A program made the translations under genes and the position numbers. Below are positions 46,836-57,890 of a DNA stretch of 64,000 nucleotides, piece by piece; within the stretch, counting starts at the first letter, position 1, and every line of letters begins with the position of its first letter. Source of the DNA: Chaetoceros tenuissimus (Eukaryota; Bacillariophyta; Thalassiosirophyceae; Chaetocerotales; Chaetocerotaceae); NCBI GenBank assembly GCA_021927905.1, contig BLLK01000062.1:496001-560000 (forward strand). Reading direction: 5' to 3'. A model generated the notes under the pieces. That model was not told the DNA's origin, made no database searches, and was given only the letters and a program-made list of their open reading frames with translations.

Positions 46836-49800
46836 ATGGCCCTCGCCTCAGTTAGATGAAAGATATATACTTGGAAAGGAATTCGTTGATGCAAGAGATA
46901 AGAGATCTCTCGGAGGGTGGCGTCGACGCGAGAGTTGCATTGAAATTTCATTGTTTTGAAGGGTACGTATACTTGATACTGAACGGTTTTTAACGGATAC
47001 ATCAGTTCTCTTTCTTTTTTTTCTTTTCTCAAATGCTTCTTCTTTTCTCGATGCAATTGTATTTTCATTTGAAGTAATAACATATTTTCTCAGAAGCATA
47101 TGAGTAGTATTGCATTTGGGAATTCTATCTTCATAATACACTTTTTTCTTTTCTCAAAATGCTTCTTCTTCACAATGCGGATGAATTTGATATTTGAAGT
47201 CATAACATATTTTCTCAGAAGGATATCATATTGCATTTGGGATTTCTATCTTCAGAATACAGATCGAAAGGTTCACATGAATGGTAGTAGTGTTTCACTA
47301 CTAGAAGGCTGAGGCATCGTCGTGCTGCATCTAGTATTTCCTAGTATAGTAGAAGTATGGTATCTATATTGCATAGCTCTACCAAATGATCTCTTGCTTG
47401 AGCAAATTTACTTTTTGCTTCAAGTAGTCACTTAGACATGTAATGAGTAAAGGAATCCTCGAACTCAACCCGGCTTTCGTCCTAGCTAATAGGGTCAGTG
47501 GCTGGTGCATTCCTCGACTAACACTTTCTTCTTCTTGCTTGTTGCTTTCGCAATCAAACACCATCGAGCGACATTGAAAGCCACCAAAAGTAAATCAAAG
47601 GGTTAATAAGCAACAACGAAGCATTATTGGAAATACTCGAGATATTTGTTTCGATGTTAGACTTAAATCCTATGTTCGTCTACATCGAGCGATGGGAGTG
47701 CTAACAAGCTAGTAAACGATGCTTCTTGACAAAGAGCAAAGAAAGGAGTGATTTAAAAGTAAGAAGTATAACGTTTCCGCTGTGTGAACATGATTCATAC
47801 AATTGTTGCAGTATTTACTAAGACCCTGGTGAAACTTTGAGTACAAAAGTAAAAGTGCACCAAATCAGCAATCAAAACTTCCTTTGTGACAAGCGAAGAT
47901 TCTATTTGAACTTGGAAGCCTCAAAAGCCTAGTCTCGTATTACATAGTGATGCTACTATATCACGTTTGAACTTTTTCCATAGCATTCCAGACTTCACTG
48001 ACAATGATGATCCAACTTCTCTTTTTTCTCTAATGCTATTATGGAAATGCGGATGTATTTTCATTTGAAGTAATAACATATTTTTTCAGAATGCATATGA
48101 GTAGTATTGCATTTGGGAATTCCGTCTTCATAACACACAGATTGAAAGGTCCACATGAATGGTAGTAGTGTTTTACTATCTGAGGCATCATCGTGCTGCT
48201 GCATCTATTTCCTAGTAAGTAGTATTAGTAGAAATTTTATGATCGCCTACCAAATGATCTCTTACGTGAAAAAGTATACTTTTGTCTCAATTTATTCTCG
48301 GCCAATATGTAATGAGTGAAGGAAACCTCTACCTCAACGAACTCAACCCGGCTTTCTTCCTAGCTAATAGGGTCAGTGCATTCGAACACTTTCTTCTTGT
48401 TGCTTCTTGTTGCTTTTGCAATCACACACCATCAAGCGATGCTGAAAGCCACCAAAAAGGAAATCAACGGGTTAATAAGCACCAACGAATTATTGGAAAG
48501 TTCACAAGCAACAAAACATTATTGGAATTACTCGAGATATTTCTTTCGATTATAGCATTAAATTGCTATTGTGCGTGCTTGAGGCAGTACTGTAGTACTC
48601 TTCTTCAACGATAGCGAGTTTCAAATTAGAAACATTACTTCTTCCTATTACAATTACTTTATCTCCATCGGAACTACTTGATTTGAAAGTAGCGACTTAT
48701 TGTTAAATCCTCACTTTTTATTTTTTTCTCGCAGCGAACATGTTTCCGTCAAGTTTGGCACTGGAAGGTTTTATTTCATAGAAAAATATTGACAAGACCT
48801 TTGCTGCTCCAGAAAATCCAGTTCATTAAGACATATTTTTTCTGATTGTCTGGTGTTTCCTTAGAGGCAAGGAAAAATGTATTCTATTTGAATTGCTTTT
48901 TTTTTCAAATGCAATGAAAAGAAATAAAAATCCAAAACCATATCCAAAATATTCGACAGCTCTCCCCTTTTCCTCCATGTGAAGAATGAAGGTTATCCTA
49001 CGTACAGTATGTCGTACCAGACGTAAATAGTAAATAGTAAAATTGATTCTTATGGTGGCTAGAGTAGCTAGTCAGTACGACTCGGCAATGAAGTTTTGGG
49101 CGTCATTGGAGATAAAAAAGAGGATCGCACTCTTTTTTAAAATTTCTATAGGAAGTTTATAAAGTTGACAAAAACTACAGCACCACTGCTTGGCATCGAT
49201 TCTATGAGTGCTTCTGACTTTGCAAGAAATATCAAGAGTTGTCGTATGATATGATCAGATTTATAGCTCGTCTCCTGATAGAAGAGATTTGTGTTCATAC
49301 ATTTCGTCTTGTTTGGTATAGGCATCGTTTTATCAGTTACAACATCTACGGTACGCACTCTGCTTGAAGCAATTTTTGGTGAACTAATGGATTTAGTATA
49401 TTCCAGGGTTAGGATTTCTATGATTGACATTTGTACAATCGAAATCTAGACAGACGAATATATATTTCAAAGGAAGGATGATTGTACGTATCTTTTTTAA
49501 TGACAATGTCGCTATTTGGTATTGGTTCAAGAATCAGAGATTTCAAAAGAAAGAAAAAGTATGATTTAAAAAGAGAAAGTGTTGCATTGGATAAGTATGT
49601 TATGGTTATAAAACTAAGTCTATTCGACAGGAAAGGTATTCGTCGATGGAAAAAGAGGGTCGCGTCGACGCTGAGAGGCGTTGCATTGAAATTTCATTGT
49701 TTTGTAGGGTACGTATACTTGATACTGAACGGTTTTTAACGTAAAGTGAAGCCGATACATCAACTACTTCTCTCATCATCTTTCTTTCTTCTTTTCTCAA

Positions 49801-51229
49801 AATGCTTCTTCTTCGATGCGAATGTATTTTCATTTGAAGTAATGACATATTTTCTCAGATTGTATATGAGTAGTATTGTATTGGGGATTTCTTGAGCGAA
49901 GCACATTATTGTAGTAGTAGTGATTTTACTAGGCTGAGGCATCGTCGTGCTAGCATGGCTGGTCTATATCCTCGCAGCAGTAGTATTGTACTATCTACAT
50001 TCTACCAAATGATCTCTTGCTTGAGCAAGTATACTTTTTGCTTCAAGTATTCTCTAGCAATATGCAATGTGTCACTCTTGCTTTAAAGGAAACCTCTACC
50101 TCAACTCACTCAACCCGGCTTTCGTCCTAGCTAATAGTGTCAGTGCCAGTGCATCATTCGAACACATTCTTCTTGTTGCTTTTACAATCACCATCGAGCG
50201 GCATTGAAAGCCATCAAAAGTAAATCAAAGGGTGAATAAGCAACAAAGTATTATTGGAAATACTCGAGATATTTTGTTCGGTGTTAGACTTAAATCCTAT
50301 GTTCGTCTACATGGAGCGATGGAAGTGCTAACAATACTAGCAGAGAGTACAAGATACTTCTTGGCAAAGAGCAAAAAAGGAGTGATTGAAAAGCAAAAAG
50401 TAGCATGACTAAGATCGTTCTTCTGTGTGAACATGATTCATACAATTGTTGCAGTATTTACTAAGACCCTGGTGAAACTTTGAGTACAAAGTGCACTATG
50501 TCAGCCATCAAAGCTTCTTTTTGTGACAAGCGAAGATTCTATTTGAACTTGGAAGCCATAAACCTTATTCTGACCGATGCATTCAAAAAGTGATTCTACT
50601 ACATCAGGTTTGAACTTTTTCCAAAGCTATCCAGACTATTGTACTGAGTACTGTAGTACTCTTCTTCGATAGCAAATTTCAAAAAAAGACACATTACTTC
50701 TTCCTATCGCAAAACAACTTTATCTCCATCGGAACTACTTGATTTGAAAGTAGCGACTTATTGTTAAATCCTCACTTTTTATTTTTTTCTCGCAGCGATC
50801 ATGTTCCCGTAAAGTTTGGCACTGGAAGGTTTTATTTCATAGAAAAATATTGACAAGACCTTTGCTGCTCCAGAAAATCCAGTTCATTAGACATATTTTT
50901 TCTGATTGCATGATATTTCCGTAGAGGCAAGGAAAAATGTATTCTAATTGAATTATTACTTTTTACAAATGCAATGAAAATAAAAAAAATGAAGAAAAAA
51001 AGTCCAAAATCCATTCGACAGGTTTCTATCTTTCTCCATCTTCCAGTGAAGAATGAGGCTATAACCTACACTATGACATCGTATCTAGATGTAAATAGTA
51101 AGTTGATTCTATGGTGGCTATTTGTTAGATCAAGTAAATAGTTTTCAAGCTCATTTGCCAATTTTCATCTAACTTGTAGACATATCATTTGAATTATTTG
51201 ATTTGGAGATCAAAATAATTTGAAAAAAG
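46836..51229. repeat. Gene-free LRR-flank repeat region
   Basis: About 4.4 kb without a supported gene. Blocks pair up: 47.1-48.0 kb with 49.86-50.64 kb; 48.60-49.03 kb with 50.64-51.11 kb (nearly identical over the AT-rich part); and 48.0-49.35 kb inverted with 23.56-25.08 kb. A recurring sentence-like block (GAACTCAACCCGGCTTTC then CCTAGCTAATAG) occurs near 47465, 48338, 50108 and, inverted, near 24725. Frames within it (for example 48282-48614) are not kept between copies. Confidence 0.8.
49500..49990 (-). pseudogene. LRR-gene relic: both flanks present, coding region absent
   Basis: 49540-49628 matches the 3' flank and stop-codon region of the LRR gene at 45999 (GCATTGGATAAG, ACTAAGTCTATTCGACA). 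It joins directly to 49630-49740, which matches that gene's 5' flank (from about 46877: GGCGTCGACGC-like block, TTGAAATTTCATTGTTTTG, CGTATACTTGATACTGAACG). Some 870 bp, almost exactly the coding region, are missing. Confidence 0.8.
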
Positions 51230-51350
51230 TGACAAAGAGGATATGCTGGTATCCATGTAGAGTAGGGGATTTAGGGTAAGCCCACAACCATACACCATAG
51301 CTAAGTACTATAATATTGAATACCTTACTATAGAGCAGACTAGTGTGTGC
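51230..51350 (+). repeat. 5' LTR, part shared with 3' LTR
   Basis: Opens with TGACAAAGAGG and is shared with 53916-54032 with small differences. The true 5' LTR may extend further, perhaps to about 51.46 kb, since the 3' copy looks short. Confidence 0.8.
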
Positions 51351-53915
51351 TCCTAAGGTTATAGAGCCCTTTTACATTCCTGTTCTTTCATCTATTTAAA
51401 GAATACACCACTGTGCGACGGTTTGCGTTGAAATAGTACGAAAACCCTCACACTAAGCAAAGAAATTGGTCTTTGAATTTTCCTGAAATTTTTCGCGTAA
51501 TTTCATGGCCAATATGACATTACCATCTGGTATTTACCAACTCATGGCACCACATGCCCATCAAACTCGTTCTATCAACATTAAGAAAGAAGAGTTTACC
51601 AATCTGGTTGACGCACTTTATGCATTCTTGGACCTTGTACTGGACCCTTCCACATACAAGTCATGTCTTTTGGCAGGAGTGATCTCAGAATATATGAAAC
51701 CATCTCGTGATACGTCAGAGAGAATCACTCATGTAGCTCGTCTTACTAAGCTATTGGGACAGATAGTTGAAGTGTCATCAATGGCTTTTAAAAGGCGAAG
51801 AACAATGGTGAAAAGACTATAAAATTTGGATTGCCACAATCGAAAGACAAGCACTGCATAGTCAGAAAGGAATACAGCAGTTATATCATGATCAACTCAA
51901 TTTAATCGGCGAACACTCATGGCATCTTAAGTATGATCCTGGATATATTCCTGATGTTGATGATTTTATTCCAATTTTAGAGGTTATGAAGAAAGATCCT
52001 CATGCTATCAGCAAGGAAGAACAAGCTGACATTTTCGACAAGCTGAAACTTTCCGATGAGGAGAAGTCCGAATTTCAATCCCTTTTTTGATTTGCAAAGT
52101 TGAAGAAACAAAGAAAGCTCACAAGAAAGGTACTCCAGGAACTAGATACCTGGGAAGAATGGGAAGCACAAGAGTTCAAGCAGTTGGATGATTATGATGC
52201 ACAAGATACCTTTGGTCCACCACAAGATCCTCCACCTGGAGCAAACTTACTGTCTCTACTCTGGGTATACCTAGTGAAAGACGATGGACGCAAAAAGGCA
52301 CGATGTGTATGCAACGGAGCCAAGAATAGACGCGGTTCAGTCACCCTAGCAGAAACATATGCTTCAGCTTTAGAACAACATGCTTCACAAGTCTTTTGGG
52401 CCTCAACAGCTGTCAATAACTGGACAGCAATTGGTGCAGATGCAACAAATGCATTCGCAGAAGCTGGCGCCCGGTTGCACCTTTATACGTATACTGTGAT
52501 CAGCAATTTTGGAACTGGTACTATCGTCGTAAAGGTATCAAACTTCCAAAAGGCAAGGTACTTCGAGTCAAACGGGCCTTACAAGGACATCCCGAGTCAC
52601 CATGATTATGGATGGAGTTGATAGATCGAATCATCAAGGAACTTGGATTAACACCTTGCACGCATGAACCAAACCTTTATTATTGCAAGGATTACAAGGG
52701 TACTGGGAAAAGTGTTTTATTTTTGAAACAGGTTGATGACTTCACTATTTCCTGTGAGACTAAAGATATCGCTGAGGATGTTATTGCATCGATTGACTCA
52801 AAGATGAGTATCAAAGTGAAAAAGCTAGGATTAATATCCAGATTCAATGGAGTTGATGTGCTACAGACACGCGACTATATAAAAATTTACAACAAGACCT
52901 ATATTGAAAAATTCTGTGCCCATCATCCTTGGCTACATGATATGAACTCAGCAGACTTCGGTATTCCAATGCGATCAGACAATACTTACATAAGGAAACT
53001 TGAAGAAGCCGATCCACTGTCCGACAATGATCGTGCTAAACTTGAAAAATCATTGGGTTTCACGTATAGACAAATCATTGGGGAGGTCATATATGCTCTA
53101 ACTACTTGTCGTCTGGATATCAATTTCGATGCCATCAAACTGAGTCAATACAGCGCAACGCCAGCAAAAATTCATTATGACGCGGCAATGCGCTTAGTGA
53201 AATATCTCTATGACACTAAAGATGACAGAATTTACTATTGGAGACAACATCAGAATCCTACGTTACCACCAATGCCAATACCTACTATTAAACATGATGG
53301 AAACTACAATGACTACGACATTCCAACGCGTCAGCAACATTGTCCAAATATATTGGTAGGTGCTACAGACTCTGATCATGCGGGAGATGTGAGTCATAGA
53401 AAATCAGTTTCGGGAGTAGTTTTAAAACTAGCAGGAGGAGCAGTCTTGTATAAAACATCATATCAGCAGACCATCGCTCAAAGTTGCACGGAAGCAGAGT
53501 TCACAGCAGCTGTTGATGCCGTGAAATATATTTTATATCTACATACATTGCTTGACGAAATAGGAATTCCCCAACATCAAGCTACTACTTTGTATGAAGA
53601 CAATCAAGGAGCCCTAATAATGGCTCAAGCGCAAAAACCTACAAGACAAACTCGTCATATGGAAACAAAATATTTTGGACTTCAAGACTGGGTAAAAAGA
53701 GATCTAGTCACTCTGGAAAGAATTAATACTTCAGACAATTACTCAGATGCACTGACGAAAGCAGTTGGAACTACATTATTCTATCCTCATATGAATTTCA
53801 TAATGGGAAAAATCGTTCCTGAGTATGCACTCCACAAAGATACCAATCTCTCTTTTAGGCGCATTTATGATATGAACCTGTCATTTTTAATCCATCGTTT
53901 CACATCACGGGAGGG

Positions 53916-54032
53916 TGACAAAGAGGATATGCTGGTATCCATGTAGAGTAGGGGATTTAGGGTAAGCCCACAACCATACACCATAGCTAAGTACTATAAT
54001 ATTGAATACCTCTATAGCAGACTAGTGTGTGC
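53916..54032 (+). repeat. 3' LTR, part shared with 5' LTR
   Basis: Directly follows a GGGAGGG purine tract. Similarity to the 5' LTR ends at GTGTGTGC near 54032. Confidence 0.8.
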
Positions 54033-54056
54033 GCGATATTTCAGGAGAGACAGAGA

Positions 54057-54191
54057 ATGAAAAGTGTCTTGGCGATCTTGTTGACGTTTCAGTTTTTCAC
54101 CATTCATGCTTTTTTGATACATACTGCTAGCAATCAACAGAGACTTCAAACTCTCTACGAGACATCGTCTCTAAAACAATTAGGCCTGTAG
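54057..54191 (+). other. 44-codon frame with signal-peptide-like start
   Basis: ATG at 54057, TAG at 54189-54191. The product starts MKSVLAILLTFQFFTIHAFL, a convincing signal peptide whose end (HAF) resembles the AF junction of diatom plastid presequences. It lies 25 bp beyond the Copia 3' LTR. It could be the stranded first exon of a plastid-targeted gene, a short secreted peptide, or chance. No intron donor or continuation was identified. Confidence 0.3.
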
Positions 54192-54380
54192 CATGCGTGA
54201 AACAGATGCTCCTATGTCAATCCCAAGCCAACATGTGTTTTATCCCACCTCCATTCATTTTGAAAGAAAAATGAACATGAAGTCTTCCCTTTCTTTAAGT
54301 ACCCATCATCTTCTAACGAAGTATCCCATACCTTATCATATAAATCTATTTCGAGTGTAGTAGAACAAAAGCAAAACAAA

Positions 54381-55427
54381 ATGAGTGCTGATCTTGATCA
54401 AATTGCAGAGCGTCTAGGCTTCTTCTTCTCCGATGCTAATCTCCGCATGGACAAATTCCTTCGTAGAATCGTGTTGGACAAATACACTGGTGGAAACGTT
54501 GAAATTGATACTCTCTTGAAATTCAACACAATCAAGAAGCTTACAACCGATCCTGCTATTATTGCAAGTGCAGTTGAAAAGGTGGAAAGTCCAAAGCTTA
54601 AATTGAACGAGGCAAAGACTACTATTTCTCGTGTGGAACCATTCACTGAGGATATGTTGAATGATAATGTCAAGGTATCCCTTCGTGTAGGAGGATTTCC
54701 AATCAAGGATGAACAGTATGTCAATAGCAGGGAAGAAGTTGCAGAACTCTTTTCTCAGTATGGAAAAGTTGCTTTGATGAGAATGATTACAGCTTACAAT
54801 AAAAAGGAGCAAAAAAGAGTTGCAGTTGGAAAAGGCTTTGTTGAGTTTGCTGATGCTGAAGGGTTTGAAAAGGCTGTTGCTGACCTTTGTGGAGAATCGC
54901 CAAAAACTGTGTTGAAACTTGCTGATGAAGATCTTAGAGTGAAGACAATGCAAGCGTGGCTTGACAAAAAGGCTGCTGGTAAAGAAGAAAAGGCTGGAAA
55001 CAAGAGAGCTAGAGAAGAAAAGCTCGAACAAGAAAAGGCTGAAATTGAAGCTATCCAATTTACTCTTGACTGGGAGAAGGGCTGCGTTATCAAAATGGAA
55101 GGTCTTCCTGATGGATGTGACAGAGAAATGATTATTGCTACAGTCAAAAAATTCTTTGGCGACGACGTAGAAGCAAGAGCTGATTATTCAAGAGGAGACA
55201 AAGATGGAAAAATCAGATTTACCAAGCATGACGAAAAGATTAGCGAATTTACATCAAAGCTCAATGATGGATCTGTTACTCTTGGTGATGCAAAGATCAC
55301 CAAGGCTTCATTGATGGAAGGTGAAGAAGAAGAGAAATACTATGCTGACTACATTTCTTTCAGGACTAAGCAAATGAGGGAAAAGGCTCAAGAAAAGTTC
55401 GATAGACAGAAGAGAAGAAAGCATTAA
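54381..55427 (+). CDS. SSB: La protein homolog (La motif + RRMs, 348 aa)
   Basis: La binds the UUU-OH end of new RNA polymerase III transcripts in the nucleus and protects them. Residues 1-80 form the La motif: IAERLGFFFSDANLRMDKFL with the conserved Tyr/Phe-rich and DxNL residues, then KFNTIKKLT. RRM1 spans about 95-185, with VSLRVGGFPI and GKGFVEFADA. A charged linker (KEEKAGNKRAREEKLEQEKAE) leads to a C-terminal RRM-like domain (about 230-315, CVIKMEGLPDGCDREMI). The basic tail KFDRQKRRKH is likely the nuclear localisation signal. There are no introns. Architecture and length are those of genuine La rather than LARP proteins. Confidence 0.93.
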   Translation: MSADLDQIAERLGFFFSDANLRMDKFLRRIVLDKYTGGNVEIDTLLKFNTIKKLTTDPAIIASAVEKVESPKLKLNEAKTTISRVEPFTEDMLNDNVKVSLRVGGFPIKDEQYVNSREEVAELFSQYGKVALMRMITAYNKKEQKRVAVGKGFVEFADAEGFEKAVADLCGESPKTVLKLADEDLRVKTMQAWLDKKAAGKEEKAGNKRAREEKLEQEKAEIEAIQFTLDWEKGCVIKMEGLPDGCDREMIIATVKKFFGDDVEARADYSRGDKDGKIRFTKHDEKISEFTSKLNDGSVTLGDAKITKASLMEGEEEEKYYADYISFRTKQMREKAQEKFDRQKRRKH

Positions 55428-55487
55428 ATACATTTATAATTATGGATGAAAGAAGGCTTCTAGTAAATATAATATGAATATATTATA

Positions 55488-56747
55488 TTAGAAACGAGAC
55501 TTCTTTTTCTTTGCAAAATCTCTCCAATTCCCAATGCGTTTTTCGATTCTATCCCCTTCTTTCCATTGTTTCTCGAAATCTCGGTCTTTCTTAATTTTAT
55601 TAATTTCTGCATCTTCTTGATCTCTTTCTCTCTGTTCTTGATTTCGTTTCCTACGTTCTACATCTCGGCGTTTACGTTCAATCTCTGCAAAAATCTTCAA
55701 GGTAGCCTTATCTTGACAGCTTTTCAGAGTTCCTGCACTTGGATCAGCATCAAAGTCACGCTGGCCCTGTTTCATCCCTTGATCCACTAAATCCCTGAAA
55801 TGCTTTGCTTTATCTTCATCCTTCAAAGAGTTCATAGACTTTCGTATGTATTCAAACGCCTCCTCAGCCTTTTGCACCATTTCTTCATTGTTGTTTGAAG
55901 TATTTCGCACTTTATCTGGATGTAATATCAAACTTAGAGCCTTGTATCGTCTCGAAAGAAGCTCTAATGGTGCCTCATGCGAAATATCCAGCACAGCAAA
56001 AGGATTCAAATTAAACCATTCATGATTTGGTCGAAGAAGCCGTTCAATCTGAGTAGATGTATCTCCAAGATCAGAAAGCTGAATTTGAATCTTATTTTCT
56101 TTTGGTGCTTCCTTTTCTTCTTGTACTTCTTGTTTCTTCACAGGTTTGACGTCCTCAACTTCGTCAAAAAAGTCATTGAGTAAATCATCCTCTTCATCAC
56201 CTTCTTCTTTGTTTTCAGTAGAAGGCTTCTCTTCTCCGTTCGTCTCTGTCTCTTTGCGCACAGCTTCTGTAGCAGCAGCCTTTTCTTTCTCTTCCTGTGC
56301 TTTTCGCAAAATCTCCATTTCTGCTTCCTTTGCTTTTAGTTCTCTTTCTCTACAGTCTTTGATTCCCTGTTGAGCTGCAGTGTTATCTTTGTCTAAATTC
56401 GATAGAATATGCTTGTAAACGCTTCTAGCCTCGTTCCATCTGCCTAAACTCATCATACTAGCTGCAAGTCTACCATGTCCCTTTACGAATTCAGGCTTCA
56501 ACTGTACACATTTCTTTGCATCCTGTAATGCTCTCGACTTTTCTCCATTGGCAAGATATGCCGCTGATCTATTACTATATAAAATATGAAAATCTGGATC
56601 AAATGTAATGGCATTTGAATATTCTTCAATTGCTTCTTTGTAGTTTTTGGATCTAAAAGCTGTGTCGGCTAGAGATTTGTGATGGTCTCTTTGAACTTCC
56701 CAGTCCTCCTTTTGAGGCTCCTCCTTTTGCCCTATTGTTTCGCTCAT
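55488..56747 (-). CDS. TPR + J-domain protein, DNAJC8-like C-terminus (419 aa)
   Basis: Residues ~20-130 form three TPRs (LADTAFRSKNYKEAIEEY; AYLANGEKSRALQDAKKC; MMSLGRWNEARSVYKHI) of the STI1/DNAJC7 type that bind HSP70/HSP90 tails. An acidic/Gln-poor linker (about 140-220) follows. A J-like domain (about 245-320) begins NPFAVLDISHEAP and has HPD at 276-278, so it can stimulate HSP70. The tail FAEIERKRRDVERRKR...WRDFAKKKKSRF closely recalls spliceosomal DNAJC8. It may link HSP70 chaperoning to pre-mRNA splicing factors (inference). It converges with the La gene, with about 60 bp between stops. Confidence 0.88.
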   Translation of the reverse strand: MSETIGQKEEPQKEDWEVQRDHHKSLADTAFRSKNYKEAIEEYSNAITFDPDFHILYSNRSAAYLANGEKSRALQDAKKCVQLKPEFVKGHGRLAASMMSLGRWNEARSVYKHILSNLDKDNTAAQQGIKDCRERELKAKEAEMEILRKAQEEKEKAAATEAVRKETETNGEEKPSTENKEEGDEEDDLLNDFFDEVEDVKPVKKQEVQEEKEAPKENKIQIQLSDLGDTSTQIERLLRPNHEWFNLNPFAVLDISHEAPLELLSRRYKALSLILHPDKVRNTSNNNEEMVQKAEEAFEYIRKSMNSLKDEDKAKHFRDLVDQGMKQGQRDFDADPSAGTLKSCQDKATLKIFAEIERKRRDVERRKRNQEQRERDQEDAEINKIKKDRDFEKQWKEGDRIEKRIGNWRDFAKKKKSRF

Positions 56748-57250
56748 GATTTTTTATATAATGATATGAACCTCGAGACTCAGTTGACTTTTTAAACTCA
56801 ACAAGCACCAAAACAATATCATATATGAAATGCAACTTATTGAAGCAGCAAAAAGGCCAATGTGCATCTGAGCTAGCTTATCAAACTATTGAATTTGGAC
56901 TTCGAGGTGGGGGTCTATTGGATTGGGAAAAAAGAATCTCACCCCTGACATTCATACAAAAATGACTTGATTGAACAGTACTATCATTGCTAAGCCGATT
57001 ACAACAAACTGCACTCACTTTGAGTCATTACTTTACAAATTTATTACAATCCTGACTTATGTTTGGTGCATAATTTTTTGATGTAAAAGTCAAGCAAAGC
57101 ATTTTTTAGCATTCTAATCAAAAAAGGCCTTTCGGTGAAGACATCACGATTGATTTGGGGCTTCTCATTCGCGATGAACGAAGAAAAGAGAAGTGCTATA
57201 TCAATCACACTCATCACTCATAATAGAACAATACTAGCAATAGAATATCA
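56748..57250. other. Intergenic region, divergent promoters
   Basis: A 0.5-kb spacer between the TPR/J-domain gene (minus) and the small two-exon gene (plus). No repeat or named element is recognised. Confidence 0.5.
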
Positions 57251-57763
57251 ATGAAACAAATCAAAACAATGATTGGAAATGCAACCAAGAGAGTCAATCT
57301 TGCTCATCTTATTGATGAGATGGAGAAGCAGCAAGAAATTGCTTTCAAATTAGAGAATATGAACAATGAGAATATGGAAGAAGTGAAACGTAAAGAATTA
57401 GTCAATAAAGCGCGGAAAGAATGTATGGAGCTTCTAAAAGAACATCTTGATGGATTCCTTCTCAATTCACCCGATGCTGTTTACGAAGATTGGATCAAAC
57501 ATTTACATCCTGATAATGTAGATGAAGAAGACGATGATAGAATACTCGTAGATCATAGATTTTACCAAGGTAAGTAAGTTATGCACGGTCACTTTGAACC
57601 TGCACGTGTGTATAAACACGACTCTTAGTTGTTCAGAACTTACCACATCTTTGCCATTTCAGAGGATTCTGATCATAGGAAAATGTGGAATGAGAAAATG
57701 GAAGAAATTGATTGCGTCGAGAGAATAGTTGATTCAAGGCATATTCTTCTGCCTCACAATTAA
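57251..57763 (+). CDS. Small charged helical protein (2 exons, 139 aa)
   Basis: Exons 57251-57569 and 57663-57763 are joined by a 93-bp GT-AG intron splitting TTYQ-type sequence (FYQ | EDSDHRKMW). The product is highly charged, mostly helical, with a coiled-coil-like first half (IDEMEKQQEIAFKLENM) and WIKHLHPDNVDEEDDD in the middle. The C-terminal EDSDHRKMWNEKMEEI ends in RHILLPHN. The HLHPDN segment looks superficially like a J-domain HPD box, but the surrounding helices are wrong. No signal peptide. Function unknown. Consistent splicing in frame supports a real gene. Confidence 0.7.
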
Positions 57764-57890
57764 CGTGAAACTTGAAGAGTAAACATGTATCATTATTTCG
57801 AATGTCCATTTGTGTATAGTTACAAGCGAATAAAAAGCACCAATTTGAACAAGTTTAGATGACTCGCATCATATTTTTACTATAGAAAAT

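Larger units (their letters stand above)
51230..54032 (+). mobile_element. Ty1/Copia LTR retrotransposon, degraded and internally shortened
   Basis: Bounded by direct repeats starting TGACAAAGAGG at 51230 and 53916. A purine-rich tract (GGGAGGG) sits immediately before the second, as expected for the plus-strand primer site of a 3' LTR. Recognisable parts are a gag start (about 51.5 kb), a Copia-type reverse transcriptase (about 52.1-53.1 kb, with a VDD active-site box) and RNase H (about 53.35-53.8 kb, with TDSDHAGD and an EDNQGA box). Protease and integrase are not recognisable, and the element is about half the usual length. It is broken, with several breaks. The two LTR copies differ slightly, so it is older than the element at the left end. 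Confidence 0.9.

Noticed and set aside
48282-48614. Frame of 110 codons partly shared with 24522-24800 (minus)
   Set aside because: Similarity is explained by the DNA repeat; length and downstream frame differ between copies, and the other related blocks (47.4 and 50.1 kb) do not keep it open.
57517-57540. HLHPDN in the small two-exon protein as a J domain
   Set aside because: No helix II/III pattern or usual spacing around it; the rest of the protein does not fit a J domain.
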